A stretch of 64,000 nt of DNA from Letharia columbiana (lineage: Eukaryota; Ascomycota; Lecanoromycetes; Lecanorales; Parmeliaceae). A program made the translations under genes and the position numbers. The stretch lies in assembly GCF_014066305.1 (NCBI RefSeq), contig NW_023501044.1, positions 760,001-824,000 of the forward strand, in the 5' to 3' direction. Below the pieces are notes generated by a model. The model did no database searches. It was not told where the DNA came from and saw nothing but the letters and a program-made list of their open reading frames with translations. Positions within the stretch are counted from its first letter, which is position 1, and each line of letters starts with the position of its first letter. Shown here one piece after another: positions 63,166 through 64,000 of this stretch.

Positions 63166-64000
63166 TGTTATAGTAAGCTATCGTGACTATATAGATATAT
63201 GATTTTATTATATCTTCGTATTTGCTACGAAGATATCTTAATAAAAATCTTAGCTTAGTATTATAAGTAGTTACTTCTTAATAGAAGAATAATTATCTTT
63301 ATTATATATTACTTTTATATTTATATTTTTATATTACTCTTATAATATAATAATAATACTATTATTTAATATTAATTAACTATTAAATAATCTAGAAGCT
63401 TCTTTATTATTATTTATTTATTTAATAATACTTTATTATTTAATTCTTTATAACTATTCTACTATTTAAGTCTTTCGCTAATACTCTTTTATTTATTTAT
63501 TAAAATCTTTATTATCTTATTAATTTAATAAGTAATTTTAATCTAATAGAATATCTTCTTAATATTAACGCTATTTATATTTATATTAATTAAAAAATAA
63601 TTATATTAATCTTTTAAATTAATAATTTTATTAAAATAATATACTTATATCTTAATCTATTAAAGTCTTTAATAATATTTATAATTTAATATCTTATTAT
63701 TTATACTCTTAAGTCTCTAAAGCTATTAAGACTTTAATCTATATTATAAAATAATAAAATAAAAATTTAATTTAATTCTTTAGAATTTAAATTATTAATA
63801 TTATAATTATTAAATTAAATTATTAATAAATTTTTCTTTTATAAAATAATTAAAGATTTTAATAATTTTACTATATAGCTAATAGAATTATTAAAACTTT
63901 TTTTAACTAATATTATCTTATTAAATTTATTTTTATTAAGCTCTTTCTTATTAATTATATAAGAATCTTTAGAAATTATTTAAATAAAAAGCTTTATATT
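63166..64000. mobile_element. Possible LTR-retrotransposon edge (cut by window end)
   Basis: Segment Z breaks off at AAATC and the new sequence starts TGTTATAGTAAGC, the usual TG start of an LTR. A perfect 11-bp stem with loop TTTGC lies just inside (63,210-63,236, ATATCTTCGTA pairing with TACGAAGATAT). The rest is AT-rich and featureless, and the other end is outside the window. Confidence 0.35.

Larger units (their letters stand above)
29960..64000. repeat. RIP-mutated AT-rich repeat block
   Basis: From about 29,960 to the window end the sequence is dominated by A and T; sampled lines hold roughly 8-15% G+C. CA and TG dinucleotides are almost missing, while CG and TA remain. That pattern follows from RIP, which changes C to T mainly at CpA in duplicated DNA of ascomycetes. 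Translated frames are riddled with stops and no host gene is recognisable. Only the cores of two E elements (about 51.3-52.1 and 58.9-59.8 kb) and a short element at 62.6 kb keep moderate G+C. Individual repeats are listed separately; stretches not listed (about 32.2-39.5, 44.1-47.1, 54.5-56.3 and 63.3-64.0 kb) show only degraded sequence. Confidence 0.9.

Noticed and set aside
29960..64000. Mitochondrial origin of the AT-rich half
   Set aside because: There are no mitochondrial protein, rRNA or tRNA genes, and CA/TG depletion with nested duplicated repeats points to RIP of nuclear DNA.

Overview
The window looks like nuclear DNA of a filamentous ascomycete (Pezizomycotina, most likely Dothideomycetes). 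Genes carry many short introns of about 46-160 bp with GT-AG borders and CTAAC-like branch sites. Gene content is that of a mould, including a Zn2Cys6 regulator. The right half is an extremely A+T-rich block with almost no CA/TG dinucleotides, the signature of repeat-induced point mutation (RIP). The species cannot be named from sequence alone.

Left half (1 to about 29,960): nine intron-containing housekeeping or regulatory genes of normal composition. In order they are a Sac-type phosphoinositide phosphatase with hSac2 domain (-), a NIPA-type magnesium transporter (-), an acidic protein of unknown function (-), the coatomer delta subunit (+), APC/C subunit 4 (+), importin beta-1/Kap95 (+), a UCH37-type deubiquitinase (-), a Zn2Cys6 transcription factor (-) and transportin/Kap104 (-). 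I rebuilt exon structures by hand from splice signals, reading frame and family knowledge, and every model closes in frame. They do not form an operon or a biosynthetic cluster. Loose themes are membrane traffic (Sac phosphatase, COPI), nuclear import (Kap95, Kap104) and proteasome/cell-cycle control (APC4, UCH).

Right half (about 29,960 to 64,000): a RIP-degraded graveyard of nested repeats with no intact host gene. Structure is still readable. (1) A 964-bp element has two 184-bp long terminal repeats and a 5-bp target duplication (CTATC), like a terminal-repeat retrotransposon in miniature. A solo copy of the same 184-bp LTR sits at 47,530 with its own duplication (TTAAA), and a neighbouring tandem copy shows the empty site. 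(2) A larger repeat (segments X and Z, at least 3.8 kb) is present twice, at 49,141 and 56,834. Both copies are interrupted at almost the same point, in opposite orientations, by members of a second family, here called E. (3) The E copies are much less RIP-affected in the middle. One keeps a 204-codon stop-free frame with tandem Cys/Tyr-Gly-Glu-His tetrapeptides and a protein-like tail; the other copy is broken by RIP-type stops. A 460-bp short E copy lies near 62.6 kb. (4) Several minisatellites and a possible further LTR start (63,166) complete the block.

The E family with its CGEH-repeat frame and the miniature LTR element are the most unusual content.
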